Shown: positions 36,517 to 45,220 of the stretch, one piece after another
How the letters are laid out: each line of letters opens with the position of its first letter
How positions within the stretch are numbered: the first letter of the stretch is position 1
Assembly (NCBI GenBank): GCA_017617335.1
Contig: JAFZWK010000067.1
Span: 19,236 to 83,235 of the forward strand
Length of the DNA: 64,000 bases
Direction: 5' to 3'
Source: Bacteroidaceae bacterium
GTDB lineage: Bacteria; Bacteroidota; Bacteroidia; Bacteroidales; Bacteroidaceae
Notes under the pieces: generated by a model
Database searches by the model: none
What the model was told of the DNA's origin: nothing
What the model saw: only the letters and a program-made list of their open reading frames with translations
Translations under genes and position numbers: made by a program

Positions 36517-37638
36517 TTATTTGAAAGCAAATCCGTTAGGATTGATGCCCACTCGGAATTGGTCAAGCAGGTCACCTTCTCTGGAATAGCGGTAAATGAC
36601 GCCACTTTGTGAATAATCTACGGCATCGGCCACATAGATGTCTCCGTTGCGCGGGTTCACGTTGATTCCATATAGCTTGTGACGTGCCCCCTTTTTGTCT
36701 ACGGGTGCTTTGATGAAAGGTCGGACAGGCACGTGTCTCTCCTGAATACCCATCCGATAGATGTCGTTGTTGATGATGTAGAGGGTGTCGCGAGCTGAAT
36801 TAACGGCAATCTGTACGGTTGCCTCATCGGTATCCAACGCCTGGTCATCTTCTACCGAACGGGTCTCCGCATCGATTCGATACAAATGAGGTATGTTCTC
36901 GCCAAAGGAATCTGTATCTGTGCCGTAGCCGCCGTCCGTAAGGACCCACAGCTTGTTCCGTGCATCCAACACCATACTTTTGGGTTGCATACTGGTTTTC
37001 AAATGGATGACACCTGCCACAGCATCCTGTTTGGTGTCTATGACAACAATCAGGTCGGTGTAGCACCAGCAGTTGATGAACACGTATTGTCCATATTGAA
37101 CCATCAGTTCTGTGCTGGCATAGCCGTTAGCTTTCACTTCAGGTACTCCGATGCTGCCGATGTACTGGAAGGTTTTTGGATTGAAGATGGTGATGAACGG
37201 AGAATAGAGGTCTGTCACGTATGCCTTCGTATCGCTCAGGAAATGAATGTAGCGCGGGTTGATCATGTGTTCCGTCTGGGAAGACGTCAGTTGACCTTTT
37301 ACGCGGAATGTCTCGGCGTCTATTCCCCAGATGATGCCACTATTCTCTACCGCCACGTAAGCCACTCCGTCGTGCAACGTGATGGATTGCCCCGTGTCGC
37401 CCAATTTGCGGTCATTCGCCCTCTGGAAGATGCCGTTCTCTACCGTCCTTGTTTCCGGATTGTAGTAGGATAGGGTGCTGTTTCCGCTGTTGTAATTGCC
37501 TTCGTTGAGTATGAATACACCTTGTCCTGTGTTGGAGAAATTCTCTTCCTCCAAGCCATCTACAGAACCAGTACATGCTGCCAACACGGCCGTAACCGTC
37601 AGCAGCATGTACATGTATGAATAGGCTATTCTCATCAA
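36517..37638 (-). CDS. btuG: BtuG-like beta-propeller surface lipoprotein
   Basis: 373 aa with lipobox VLAAC near residue 21. The rest is a repeated propeller-like pattern (e.g. GVFILNEGNYNSGNSTLSYY, GVAYVAVENSGIIWGID, KLWVLTDGGYG, YGINVNPRNGDIYVADA), that is, YncE/DUF5074-type blades. BtuG of Bacteroides thetaiotaomicron is a seven-bladed propeller lipoprotein that lids BtuB and binds B12 extremely tightly. Length, fold pattern, riboswitch control and proximity to btuB all agree. The symbol is given on this combined evidence; a structure or binding comparison was not possible. Confidence 0.8.
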   Translation of the reverse strand: MMRIAYSYMYMLLTVTAVLAACTGSVDGLEEENFSNTGQGVFILNEGNYNSGNSTLSYYNPETRTVENGIFQRANDRKLGDTGQSITLHDGVAYVAVENSGIIWGIDAETFRVKGQLTSSQTEHMINPRYIHFLSDTKAYVTDLYSPFITIFNPKTFQYIGSIGVPEVKANGYASTELMVQYGQYVFINCWCYTDLIVVIDTKQDAVAGVIHLKTSMQPKSMVLDARNKLWVLTDGGYGTDTDSFGENIPHLYRIDAETRSVEDDQALDTDEATVQIAVNSARDTLYIINNDIYRMGIQERHVPVRPFIKAPVDKKGARHKLYGINVNPRNGDIYVADAVDYSQSGVIYRYSREGDLLDQFRVGINPNGFAFK

Positions 37639-37684
37639 ACGTCTTTCCTTTTCACCTTAAACAGTATCAAAGGGAAGGGGGATC

Positions 37685-38437
37685 TTATTTCTGAATCTCC
37701 ACGTTATCGAATGCGAAATAGGTGGGAGCCTTCATGCCCCAAGCGGAAACGTCGTTGCTATCCATGGAGAATTCCAGCTTTGTAACTTTACCGAGTGAGG
37801 TCAGGTCTGTTTCGAACCATTTGGTCAGGAAACCGCCTTCCAGGGCAATCATCAGTTCAACGTTGCCAACCATGTTTTCCCCGTTGTAGCCGGTGATGAT
37901 CACCTTGCAGTAGTCACCAGCCTCTTTCAAAGCCTTTGCATACCCATCACCATTCTTGATGACGCTCAGCAAGTAAGTGGTTGGGATGATGTCCATCGAG
38001 TTGATGACGTGGGCAGAACCGTCAGCAAAACTGATGCTTGCGCCACAATAAACGACACCGAAGTTCTTGCTTCCATTGCTTACGGGAACAGCCAACTGAT
38101 CCAAATAGGTACGTGGCTCGCCGATGTTGGAATCGATGTAGTTGCTCACGGCAACGCCTCCTTCTGCAAAGCCATATTCACCACCCCAGGCATTGGTCAT
38201 GCCGCCTGTCAACTTGGTGGTGGCATCGGTCCAACTGTAGTTCCTTGCATTCTCGCCATAGAGGAGCTTGCCACCATATTGGGGTGAGTCAATAAGCGCA
38301 TCGAAATAACTGCCCTCGAAAGTTAGTGTCAGGGTGTTGTCCTCAACGGCATTTGGTGCCAATTCTTCGTCTTCATCACAAGAGGTAAATGCAAAGCCTG
38401 CACACAGCAGCATTGCCATGAAATAAATCTTTTTCAT
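37685..38437 (-). CDS. DUF4465-like lipoprotein, first gene of the B12 uptake operon
   Basis: 250 aa. The signal peptide has lipobox FAFTSC followed by DEDEE, a typical surface-export pattern. The mature part is a beta-rich domain with TLTFEGSYFDALIDSPQYGG near its start, a central SWTDATTKLTGGMTNAWGGEYGF-type region and YFAFDNVEI at the end. This is the layout I associate with DUF4465. It lies 75 bp downstream of the riboswitch 3' end, so it is the gene most directly controlled. It probably acts in corrinoid capture at the surface, inferred from the operon only. Confidence 0.75.
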   Translation of the reverse strand: MKKIYFMAMLLCAGFAFTSCDEDEELAPNAVEDNTLTLTFEGSYFDALIDSPQYGGKLLYGENARNYSWTDATTKLTGGMTNAWGGEYGFAEGGVAVSNYIDSNIGEPRTYLDQLAVPVSNGSKNFGVVYCGASISFADGSAHVINSMDIIPTTYLLSVIKNGDGYAKALKEAGDYCKVIITGYNGENMVGNVELMIALEGGFLTKWFETDLTSLGKVTKLEFSMDSNDVSAWGMKAPTYFAFDNVEIQK

Positions 38438-38512
38438 CTTTCTTTAGTTTTTATAATTAGTTATACAAAATACGTCCTCGCGCATTAGTTTTATTACTAC
38501 ATATAACATAGA

Positions 38513-38666
38513 ATGTGCGGTAGGTTTTCTGACTTGTTCCTCCTGACTGATGATGCCTTCCCAGAAGTGCTGCTCCAGTGGCTTTCTTCATCACGGACTC
38601 AACGGAACTTACAGCTGCGGGACAGTTCCGGATTCTCACCGGATTCCCATTTCCGCCATTTCGACT
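38513..38666 (-). promoter_or_regulatory. Cobalamin riboswitch
   Basis: On the minus strand the leader contains the conserved AdoCbl-aptamer pieces in order: GGGAATCCGGTGAGAATCC, GGAACTGTCCCGC, GAAAGCCACTG, GGGAAGGC, AGTCAGGA and the 3' block GTCAGAAAACCTACCGC (B12 box region). It lies between its promoter (38668-38701) and the DUF4465-like gene. It should switch off the nine-gene-scale B12 uptake operon when cobalamin is abundant. Confidence 0.95.
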
Positions 38667-38667
38667 G

Positions 38668-38701
38668 CAAAGGTATTCAATATTCTTGTTTCCGCCAAAT
38701 T
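38668..38701 (-). promoter_or_regulatory. Promoter of riboswitch/B12 uptake operon
   Basis: TTTG (38698-38701), a 22-bp spacer and TACCTTTG (38668-38675) on the minus strand. The transcript would start within a few bases of the riboswitch 5' end. Confidence 0.78.
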
Positions 38702-38717
38702 TAAAGAGGAAAAAAAA

Positions 38718-38793
38718 CAACGTGATGACTTCCGGGTTTCAACGTGTTGACTTGCGGATTTCAACGTGATGTGTTTGAGGTTTCAACGTGTTG
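38718..38793. repeat. 22-bp-period array of CAACGTG(T/A)TG (4 units)
   Basis: Cores begin at 38718, 38740, 38762 and 38784. The first and third read CAACGTGATG, the others CAACGTGTTG. The array lies between the divergent promoters of the B12 operon and the GH78-like gene. Confidence 0.9.
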
Positions 38794-38933
38794 ACTTCAG
38801 CAGTTTGTCTGGCGTTGTCCTCAGGTGCTCTAAAAGAAGGATGAGTCAGGAAAAAAGAAATTCCTTTATCAGACAGGCTTATATTTCGCGGAATTAATGT
38901 AAATTTGCGAAAAATATTCAAATACATTTCTTT

Positions 38934-41402
38934 ATGAAGATGAGTGCATATCATTTCCTTGCCATGTTGGGCATACTTAGTTTAACCGTCAATTGTACTA
39001 ATCGGGATACTGATGTTATCAGCCGTCGCTCCCCCATCGAGGAGCCTTACAAATATATTTCAGGCGGTGCAATGTCAGGGCCAGCTGTGCCCGACTCGCC
39101 AGATCCGTTAGTGCGATATGTGTGGGACAATCCTCGAGCGACAGATTCTTTGCAGATTTACGTCATGTTGCCCAAACATGCAGAAGTGGTGCAGGGTGAT
39201 GAGAGTTTTTCTGGGGTTGAGACGGCTTGTAAGGAGAAGTGTACTATCCGCGTTGCGGGCGAGGGTATCATCCGGCTGGACTTCGGTGTGGAACTCCCTG
39301 CTTGGATTGAGATGGACAGCCCTGACCTCTCGGGCGAAGTGGAAATGGGCATCAGCGAACACAACGAGGCGGAGCTGTTACCCAAGGTCAGGAAGCCCGT
39401 GCAGTATGGCCAGACCTACCGGCTGGAGTTGAACCGCGAGCTGTACGAGGGTGTGCGCTATGGGTTCATTCATGTGAAGAGTTTCGATAAGCCGTTCACC
39501 ATTACCGCCGTTCGAGCCGTCTGTCAGGTAAAACCTGCCAACTATACGGGTAGCTTCGCCTGCGACAACAGCCTTATAAATAAGATATGGTACACAGGAG
39601 CGTATGATGTGCGCGCTAACCTGCGTGAGGATTGTTTCGGTGCCATCCTGATGGACCGTGGCGACCGTTTCTCGTGGACAGGCGATGCTTATCCGGCACA
39701 GGCGGCCTCGCTGGTGGCCTTCTCAAACTATGATGAGGTGCTGAAGAACCTGCAATGGACCGATGCTCATCCCAACGGCATCGAGACCTATGAGATGTAC
39801 TGGGTGGAAAGCCTCATCGACTACTACATGTACAGCGGTGATGAGGAGGGATTGCGTGCCCTGCTTCCGAAAGCCATCCAGCGGCTTGATCATGCTTGGG
39901 ACATCTTTGATGAGCCGACGAATCTGGTCTTCATAGGCTGGGACCAGCGCCTGGGGACGGGCTTCGACCATCCAAACTGCGAGGAGGGCATCTGTACCTT
40001 CAGGATGCTGGCCATCGGCGCCTGGAAGCATCTGGCCGAAGTGCTGCGCATGATAGGCGAGGACGAGCTGGCCGCCCGACAGGAGGAGAGAGCCGCAGAA
40101 AAGACAGCCTTGTTCTGCACGCCTGAGAACTTGGCACGGCTGGGTATGCACTCGTCAGCGGATGCCATTAACGCCAACCTGCTGCCGGACCTCTCACGGC
40201 TCTATCACAAAGACCTCTCCGACCGTGTGCATCGCCTTTCTTATTCTCCTTTCAACCAGTGCTTCCTGCTCAAGGCGATGGCTCGGGTCGGGCATTACGA
40301 TGATGCGTTTGCCTCTATCCGTGACCAATGGGGCGGACAGGTGGAATATGGCGGCACCTGCTTCTTCGAGGTCTATCGGCCCGACTGGAATGAAATAGTG
40401 GGCCAGAACGGTCCTATCCCCTATAGTCAGGCCGGATTCACCAGTCTGGCTCATCCCTGGGGCGCAGGCGTGACCCAATGGCTGAGCGAAGAGATGCTCG
40501 GCATCAAACCCACAAGTGGAGGTTTCCGCACCTTTAGTGTGAAACCCCATTTCTCTGGCTTCGCCACCTGCGTCTCGGGTCAGACCAATACGCCTCATGG
40601 AACCATAAAAGCCTCGTTTGACCTGAAGACAGGTTGCCACTCGCTCTCGGTTCCCGAAGGCACGGAGGCCCTGCTGGCGATTCCCAAGGAGGGGATGACC
40701 GTAGAGCAGTTGAAGGTCAACGGCAGCCGTCAGGCCGGATACAGGGAGGACGGCGACTTCATCTATCTGCCTGGTCTTCAGGCGGGAGAATATGAGATAA
40801 GAACAACTTACAGCGGCAATCCAACGAAAGCAAAGGAAGAGGAATACGTATATGCGACCAAAGTGAAGGAGATAGACCGCGACACCCACGGAAGATGGTT
40901 CACCAAATATGGTAAGGACGGATACTGCATAGTAGGCGGAGCTGAAGACGGTGGTGACCTGCAAGTCCTGCCCGAATACGTGGAGTCTGTCATTTTCGAC
41001 CATGTCTCTTTTCCCGTAGAAAGCCACAGGACCACAGTTATCAAGCCCCTGAACGAGGAAGCCATGCTGCCTGTCAGCGCTGAGTCCGATGCTCGTAAGG
41101 CTTTCGGTTGCTACTATTCTGCCGGCTGCCAGATGACTCCGCTCGAAGTCCGGCTCAGACAAAATCAGCCCTACCGACTGGCCGTCTATTATGCCGACTG
41201 CGACAATGGTGGGCGCGACTTCCTGATAGAGGCGTTCGATCTGGCGACGATGAACCGCATTACGCCCTGCACCCACATCTCTGACCTGGCAAGTGGCGTC
41301 TATGTGGTTTTTGAGTATGACCGTTCCATTCGTGTCATGGCCAGCCATCTTCATGGTGACAATTCGCTGGTCAATGCTGTCTTCTTCGACCCGACTGATT
41401 AG
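38934..41402 (+). CDS. GH78-like alpha-L-rhamnosidase family protein
   Basis: 822 aa with an N-terminal hydrophobic export signal; a cysteine at about residue 21 may make it a lipoprotein. An N-terminal beta region is followed by the (alpha/alpha)6 barrel with FGAILMDRGDRFSWTGDAYPAQ, matching the RxxWxGD acidic motif of bacterial rhamnosidases, and VFIGWDQRLGTGFDH. A C-terminal beta-sandwich (SVKPHFSGF...) and an additional roughly 180-residue beta domain not usual in the family come next. It probably removes alpha-L-rhamnose or a similar sugar from plant or microbial glycans. A -7 element TAAATTTG is at 38900-38907. Richer in G+C than its neighbours. Confidence 0.8.
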   Translation: MKMSAYHFLAMLGILSLTVNCTNRDTDVISRRSPIEEPYKYISGGAMSGPAVPDSPDPLVRYVWDNPRATDSLQIYVMLPKHAEVVQGDESFSGVETACKEKCTIRVAGEGIIRLDFGVELPAWIEMDSPDLSGEVEMGISEHNEAELLPKVRKPVQYGQTYRLELNRELYEGVRYGFIHVKSFDKPFTITAVRAVCQVKPANYTGSFACDNSLINKIWYTGAYDVRANLREDCFGAILMDRGDRFSWTGDAYPAQAASLVAFSNYDEVLKNLQWTDAHPNGIETYEMYWVESLIDYYMYSGDEEGLRALLPKAIQRLDHAWDIFDEPTNLVFIGWDQRLGTGFDHPNCEEGICTFRMLAIGAWKHLAEVLRMIGEDELAARQEERAAEKTALFCTPENLARLGMHSSADAINANLLPDLSRLYHKDLSDRVHRLSYSPFNQCFLLKAMARVGHYDDAFASIRDQWGGQVEYGGTCFFEVYRPDWNEIVGQNGPIPYSQAGFTSLAHPWGAGVTQWLSEEMLGIKPTSGGFRTFSVKPHFSGFATCVSGQTNTPHGTIKASFDLKTGCHSLSVPEGTEALLAIPKEGMTVEQLKVNGSRQAGYREDGDFIYLPGLQAGEYEIRTTYSGNPTKAKEEEYVYATKVKEIDRDTHGRWFTKYGKDGYCIVGGAEDGGDLQVLPEYVESVIFDHVSFPVESHRTTVIKPLNEEAMLPVSAESDARKAFGCYYSAGCQMTPLEVRLRQNQPYRLAVYYADCDNGGRDFLIEAFDLATMNRITPCTHISDLASGVYVVFEYDRSIRVMASHLHGDNSLVNAVFFDPTD

Positions 41403-41477
41403 TCCCATATAGCGTTACAGTTATTCGCGCCCCCCCTTTTTTATAGTGACAATTAGCCTTTGTTACCTCCATTTTCC

Positions 41478-41650
41478 GCAATCTGATGTGCCATTTGGCC
41501 ACAAAATACCTCCCAAATGAGGTCAGGATGGTGAAATTCTGAATCGCTCACATGCGCTCAAAGTATGGGAAAAAGCATCGGAACAAGCGTCTCACGCATG
41601 TCTTTTGAGGCCTTTTAGAGGAGGATTTTGATGCATTTTGTGACCTTAAA
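41478..41650 (+). repeat. Dispersed ~170-bp conserved intergenic segment, copy 2
   Basis: Homologous to the minus strand of 23571-23738. It starts GCAATCTGATGTGCCATTTG and ends near GATGCATTTTGTGACC. It is followed by the inverted tandem-repeat structure at 41739-41902, the same order as in copy 1. No conserved ORF. Confidence 0.82.
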
Positions 41651-41738
41651 AGGCTTTGGTATCACTGGAGCGATGCAGTTGGACATGTTGTAATTCATTG
41701 CTTTATAGGAAGTTAAATAGTTTGTTGATACTGTCTTT

Positions 41739-41902
41739 AGTCACAGTCACAGAGTCACAGTTGTTTTTCAATATGGTATCTACATCCTTCTCTTATATAT
41801 ATTATATATTATAATTAATTATTAATAAGTTATAAGAAGTATAAGAGATGTTTTTCGATGTAGATAGTACCTTTTTTTTTAACTGTGACTGTGACTGTGA
41901 TT
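41739..41902. repeat. Inverted tandem-repeat structure (TCACAG units facing CTGTGA units)
   Basis: The left arm (41739-41762) holds three TCACAG-type units and the right arm (41881-41902) three CTGTGA units. The core between them is AT-only over long stretches with partial dyad symmetry (TTATAA/TTATAA near 41810-41835). Confidence 0.85.
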
Positions 41903-42046
41903 GATAATTGGTTTCATTCTTTACTTTTCCTCTACAAGGCCTTTGAGAGCCTGGCGAAGCTTGTTGCACACTCCGAGGGCATAGCTGTCGACGCAGAAAC
42001 CAACTCTTTTTCATTATTAATTTTTTCTAATTTTCTCATTTCTTTG

Positions 42047-42054
42047 TATCTTTG
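42047..42054 (+). promoter_or_regulatory. -7 element for lipoprotein pyrophosphatase-like gene
   Basis: TATCTTTG. The expected start of transcription near 42060 rules out the earliest in-frame start (TTG at 42052). Confidence 0.6.
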
Positions 42055-42072
42055 CAACAAATGATTAGAGCT

Positions 42073-43209
42073 ATGAATTCGAATTCGACAATATACGCTG
42101 GTGGGATGTGCCAACCATTCAAAGGCATTTTGTGGGTGCTTGTCCTCTCTGTGCTGGTCTCGTGTGCAAGTCAGGAAATTGTACCGCCCGAGAACCCGTT
42201 CCGACAGTTGATGGCAACGATGGATTGGGGAACAGACACCTGCTTTGTCTATGGGCATAAAACGCCTGATGTGGATGCTGTCTGCTCGTCGCTCGCATAC
42301 GCAGAACTCATGTGCCGATTGGGTTACAACTGCAAGGCGAAGGTGAGCGGCAAAACGAATAACGAGACCAGATCTGCCAGCAATCTCTTCGACTTCGATT
42401 TGCCCGCCATGAAGCCCTCTGTCGAGCCAGGAACAAGGCTCATCGCCACCGACCACGAGGAGTATATCCAGAGTGTGGACGGTGCTCGCGAGGGTCGTGT
42501 CCTGCAGATTATCGACCACCATCAGGAAGGCGATATGGCTTCAGTTGCCGTGCCTTTCATCTATCGCAAAGCGGTAGGGTCCACATGCACCCTCGTATGG
42601 CAGCTCTATCGGGAGGCCAATGTTCCCGTGAGCGACGATGTGGCCCGTATCCTGCTTGCCGGAATGCTGAGCGATACGAGCAACCTGACGAAATCCAATG
42701 TCACGTATGAGGACCACGATGCCTGGAATGCGCTTACCACACAGCTCAATCTGAGTCCTGAACGTGTGGCTGACATACACCGCATAATGGAAGAGGCTCA
42801 ATCCAATTACGATGGAATGAGCGACTACGATATCTTCATCTCCGACTACAAGGATTACGATATGTCTGGCACACCTGTCGGCATCGGTTGCGTGGAGTGG
42901 AAGGACTATGCCAGCATGGATGCCTTCATCAACCGCATGCTGGCAGTTATGCCGGAAGCGATGGTAAAGAAGGAGCGCGCGATGATGTTCTGCATGGCTA
43001 CGCGATATGAGGCCAATCCCGATCCATCCTCCGCTGACAAGGTCATACCTCTCGGAACCTATATTCTCTACACAGGCGAGGGAGCCAGAGAGTTGGCAGA
43101 ACAGGCCTTTGGAGAAAGCCTCCGCGATGGTGTCTGCTACAGCGAGACACGCTTGAGCCGCAAGAGCGATGTAGTCCCCCTGTTTACCAGAATCCTAAGC
43201 GGGCAGTAA
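42073..43209 (+). CDS. Lipoprotein-like DHH phosphoesterase, family II inorganic pyrophosphatase type
   Basis: The DHH/DHHA2 layout of manganese-dependent (family II) pyrophosphatases is clear. It has VYGHKTPDVDAVCSSLAYAE (His and two Asp ligands), an ATDHEEY motif, IIDHHQEGD (DHH), AGMLSDTSNLTKSN and a C-terminal DHHA2 domain. What is odd is the N-terminus: GILWVLVLSVLVSCAS is a lipoprotein signal with a good lipobox, whereas pyrophosphatases are normally cytoplasmic. The start is uncertain. ATGs at 42061, 42073 and 42106 are in frame, and 42106 gives the neatest signal peptide. It could be an exported pyrophosphatase or a related phosphodiesterase. Confidence 0.82.
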   Translation: MNSNSTIYAGGMCQPFKGILWVLVLSVLVSCASQEIVPPENPFRQLMATMDWGTDTCFVYGHKTPDVDAVCSSLAYAELMCRLGYNCKAKVSGKTNNETRSASNLFDFDLPAMKPSVEPGTRLIATDHEEYIQSVDGAREGRVLQIIDHHQEGDMASVAVPFIYRKAVGSTCTLVWQLYREANVPVSDDVARILLAGMLSDTSNLTKSNVTYEDHDAWNALTTQLNLSPERVADIHRIMEEAQSNYDGMSDYDIFISDYKDYDMSGTPVGIGCVEWKDYASMDAFINRMLAVMPEAMVKKERAMMFCMATRYEANPDPSSADKVIPLGTYILYTGEGARELAEQAFGESLRDGVCYSETRLSRKSDVVPLFTRILSGQ

Positions 43210-43238
43210 ACCGAAATTTTTTGTAAATGCAAAAAAAA

Positions 43239-44225
43239 TCAGATGAAAAACGCCCAATCGGCAAGTATATAAGTTGTGCAGATGATCAAGACGGCATGGA
43301 TCTCGGCAATCCATGCTACGTGGATGCTTAGCTGCATGTCTTCCTTGGTAAGGTTGCGGGGATTGGTTCCTATATATGGCTTGGGGAAGATTTGTCCGAA
43401 GTAGTTGTGGGGACCTCCGAATCGGCAATCCAGAATGCCAGCCAAAGCTGCTTCGGGCCATCCTGAGTTGGGAGAGGCATGCTGTGGACCAAACTCCCGC
43501 GTGAAAGCCCATAATTCCTTGAATCTTTTCCCCCTACGGAATCCGTGGTGGCATTTGTAGGCAAGAAGAATCAGCACGGCTGAGAGACGGGCAGGGATGT
43601 AGTTCGCTATATCATCGATATGAGCTGCCCAACAGCCGAATTGTCTGTATCGCTCATTCTGATAACCAATCATCGAGTCTAAGGTGTTTATCATCTTATA
43701 GGTCAGCATGCCAGGCAATCCTAATAGGGCATACCAGAAAAGAGGGGCGATTACTCCGTCGGAAAGGTTCTCGGCCAACGTTTCCAAGGCTGCGGTACGA
43801 ATCTCTTGAGCCGTGAGTTCGGCTGTGTCACGTCCCACGATTCGCCCTACTTGCACCCGTCCCCGTTCCAAGCTCTCATCCACAGCCTCAAATACCGACC
43901 TGACTTCTTTTCGAAGCGTATGTCCTGCCAGGCAAAAAAATACGCCTAAACTGGCGACAGGAAGGAAAAGGGTGGGGTAGTTCCTAAGCCATTTCATCAA
44001 AAACCATGTGGAGATGAAAACCAAAGTGATGCTGCAAACGGCTGTGATGGCTCCCTTGAGGAAACGATGTGTCCCTTGGTTCAGATGCTTTTCCCACCAT
44101 GCAATCCATTTGCCGAAAAAGATAATGGGATGGGGTATTCCCTCTGGGTCGCCCAGCAGCAGATCCAAGCACCATCCGATAAGCAAAGGAGCTATGACGA
44201 ACATGAAGATTACATGCAGATCCAT
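43239..44225 (-). CDS. cbiB: Adenosylcobinamide-phosphate synthase (CbiB/CobD)
   Basis: 328 aa integral membrane protein. The family signatures LLLGDPEGIPHPIIFFGKWI at the start, a TLAENLSDGVIAPLFWY region and a NTLDSMIGYQNERYRQFG region are all present. It attaches the aminopropanol (phosphate) arm to cobyric acid to make adenosylcobinamide (phosphate). It is the last gene of the cobalamin cluster and overlaps the preceding decarboxylase gene by 16 bp. Confidence 0.94.
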   Translation of the reverse strand: MDLHVIFMFVIAPLLIGWCLDLLLGDPEGIPHPIIFFGKWIAWWEKHLNQGTHRFLKGAITAVCSITLVFISTWFLMKWLRNYPTLFLPVASLGVFFCLAGHTLRKEVRSVFEAVDESLERGRVQVGRIVGRDTAELTAQEIRTAALETLAENLSDGVIAPLFWYALLGLPGMLTYKMINTLDSMIGYQNERYRQFGCWAAHIDDIANYIPARLSAVLILLAYKCHHGFRRGKRFKELWAFTREFGPQHASPNSGWPEAALAGILDCRFGGPHNYFGQIFPKPYIGTNPRNLTKEDMQLSIHVAWIAEIHAVLIICTTYILADWAFFI

Positions 44226-45220
44226 TCCTCGATAGCTTTTACCAGTTCGTTGTTTTCCTCGGCAGTTTGTACGGCAACGCGAAAGAATTCTGGTCCTAAC
44301 GCGTCGAAATTGCTGGCATCACGTATGAGGATGCCTTTCTCAACAGCTAAGAAATCCTTTAGCGCGGCAGCTCGACCCGTCCTGAGCTTGCATAACAGAA
44401 TATGCGTGTCAGAAGGCCATACTTCGATGCATCCTAAACGGGTGAGGAGCTGTGCTACCCGCTGGCGTTCCTGCATCAAGGCATGTAAATCGAATTGAAA
44501 TTCCTCTGGATGGCGCAATACATAATGACCAGCATCGATGGCAACTTGATTGACCGACCAGGGCATGCGCTGGAGCCGAATTTGATGCAAGAGGGATTCT
44601 CGCCCCGTCATGTAACCTAATCGGAGTCCTGGAATGGAAAACTTTTTGGTCATGGAATACAACATCAACACGTTTGGCATTTCTAATGCTTCCTTGGGTG
44701 TGATAACGGCAGCTTCGGTGAAAGGCGCATAGCTGGCATCCACTACAAATAATGTGTCAGGAAAGGCTGCAAAGGTCTGTATGAGGTCATCTTGGGGAAT
44801 TGTGGTACCTGTGGGATTGTTGGGATTGCATATCCATACCGTTTGGGTATGCTGGGGAATCTGGGAGAGAGAATAGATGGAACAGACGGTGTGCTCGTGG
44901 AGGCGACAAGCATCCTGGTATTCTGAGAAGGTTGGCATCAGGATGGCTGTCTTGTTGCGTCGGAATGTCTGGGCTGTCAGATAGATAGCCTCGGTAGCCC
45001 CGTTGGTCACGCAGACATTCTCAGCCTTTATCCCCATCGTCGAGGCTAAATCCTTCTCCAGACTTTCTGGAACAGGTTCCGGATAGGACACCACCCTTTT
45101 TAGTCGTTCGGCCAAATAACTGAAAAGTCCCTCGTGGTCAAAGTGTGTATACACATTGGAACTGAAGTTCAACCGTATGTTGGGATACTTATACGTATCA
45201 TCGCCATGTCCTATCGTCAT
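44210..45220 (-). CDS. cobD: L-threonine-O-3-phosphate decarboxylase (CobD/CobC type, PLP)
   Basis: 336 aa fold type I PLP enzyme. Visible motifs are NGATEAIYLTAQTF, WICNPNNPTGT, VVDASYAPF and the Schiff-base lysine in YSMTKKFSIPGLRLGY. It is close to histidinol-phosphate aminotransferases, but its place between CobQ and CbiB, with 4-bp (ATGA) overlap to cobQ, identifies it as the enzyme making (R)-1-amino-2-propanol phosphate for the corrin side chain. Named CobD after Salmonella usage; called CobC in aerobic-pathway naming. Confidence 0.88.
   Translation of the reverse strand: MTIGHGDDTYKYPNIRLNFSSNVYTHFDHEGLFSYLAERLKRVVSYPEPVPESLEKDLASTMGIKAENVCVTNGATEAIYLTAQTFRRNKTAILMPTFSEYQDACRLHEHTVCSIYSLSQIPQHTQTVWICNPNNPTGTTIPQDDLIQTFAAFPDTLFVVDASYAPFTEAAVITPKEALEMPNVLMLYSMTKKFSIPGLRLGYMTGRESLLHQIRLQRMPWSVNQVAIDAGHYVLRHPEEFQFDLHALMQERQRVAQLLTRLGCIEVWPSDTHILLCKLRTGRAAALKDFLAVEKGILIRDASNFDALGPEFFRVAVQTAEENNELVKAIEEWICM

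Noticed and set aside
40194-41408. 404-codon open frame on the minus strand
   Set aside because: Antisense to the GH78-like gene in a G+C-rich stretch where long chance frames are expected.
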